Shown here: piece after piece, positions 35,927 through 36,583 of the stretch
Layout: every line of letters begins with the position of its first letter
Numbering within the stretch: the first letter of the stretch is position 1
NCBI GenBank assembly: GCA_026394655.1
Contig: JAPKXU010000058.1
Span: forward strand, 1 to 36,583
From: Methanoregula sp.
Lineage (GTDB): Archaea; Halobacteriota; Methanomicrobia; Methanomicrobiales; Methanospirillaceae
DNA: 36,583 bases
Direction: 5' to 3'
Notes under the pieces: generated by a model
The model's input: the letters and a program-made list of their open reading frames with translations, nothing else
Told to the model about the DNA's origin: nothing
Databases searched by the model: none
Made by a program: the position numbers and the translations under genes

Positions 35927-36583
35927 ATGGAATTTAGCTACGTACCAACCACCTGTCCGTACTGCGGAACAGGCTGTGGATTCAACCTTGTCGTAAAAGA
36001 CAAGAAGGTTGTCGGTGTTGCACCCTGGCACCGGTCCCCGGTAAACGAGGGTAAGCTCTGCCCTAAGGGAACATATGCATGGGAGTTCGTAAACAGTCCC
36101 GACCGGCTGACCAAACCGCTCATCAAGAAGGATGGCAAGTTTGTCGAAGCAAGCTGGGATGAGGCATACAAACTCATTGTCTCCAAGTTCAAGTCGTACA
36201 AGGGTGAAGAGATGGCATGCCTCTCATCAGCCCGTGTATCGAACGAAGAGAACTACCTGATGCAGAAGTTCGCCCGCGCTGTATTAAAGACCCCAAACAT
36301 TGACCACTGCGCCCGGCTCTGCCACGCATCCACGGTCGTCGGGCTTGCGGGTGCATTTGGATCCGGTGCAATGACCCAGTCAATTGCAGACATTGCCGAA
36401 TCAAAATGCCTCCTCGTCATCGGCACCAACACATTCGAGCAGCACCCGCTGATCGGGCGCCGCATTATGCAGGCAAAGGCGAATGGCGCAAAGATCATTT
36501 ATGCCGACCCACGGCTGACGCCGACCGGGAAAATTGCCGACCTGCACCTGCAGTTCTACTCCGGTACCGATGTTGCACTCATG
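35927..36583 (+). CDS. fdhA: Formate dehydrogenase alpha subunit, N-terminal part (runs off the window)
   Basis: [16 protein letters not shown]...[14 protein letters not shown] (4Fe-4S motif); [24 protein letters not shown] (catalytic Cys position). Confidence 0.9.
   Translation, partial: MEFSYVPTTCPYCGTGCGFNLVVKDKKVVGVAPWHRSPVNEGKLCPKGTYAWEFVNSPDRLTKPLIKKDGKFVEASWDEAYKLIVSKFKSYKGEEMACLSSARVSNEENYLMQKFARAVLKTPNIDHCARLCHASTVVGLAGAFGSGAMTQSIADIAESKCLLVIGTNTFEQHPLIGRRIMQAKANGAKIIYADPRLTPTGKIADLHLQFYSGTDVALM

Overview
This 36.6 kb window looks like chromosomal DNA of a methanogenic archaeon. TATA-type promoters, TBP, TFS, methanofuran biosynthesis genes, archaeosortase and a Cys-type formate dehydrogenase point to Methanomicrobiales, possibly Methanoregula-like (inference). 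It encodes about 30 supportable CDSs and one tRNA-Leu(CAG).

Main blocks:
- a secreted GH18 chitinase-like protein with four CBM5/12-like modules
- an RPA-associated protein / phosphoesterase / Lhr-type helicase operon
- two TBP paralogs
- three AMP-forming acyl/acetyl-CoA synthetases and one fused ADP-forming acyl-CoA synthetase
- a PadR/DrrA/DrrB-like efflux operon
- pth2-truD, sppA, a RibD-like reductase and a CDP-alcohol phosphatidyltransferase
- an archaeosortase, rpiA, surE, mfnD-mfnF and the 5' end of fdhA

The strongest candidate for something undescribed is the 638-aa ORF at 11255-13171. A complete ribbon-helix-helix DNA-binding domain is fused in frame to an acyl-CoA synthetase. A perfect 12-bp palindrome and several related GCACCA/TGGTGC half-sites lie around its start, which suggests a self-regulating metabolic enzyme.

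Other points of interest are four copies of a GC-rich intergenic element ending in GGCAAG, a decayed C-terminal duplicate of the archaeosortase gene, a RelE-like toxin broken by two 1-nt deletions, and several palindromic operator candidates. All calls come from reading the sequence; no database search was run.
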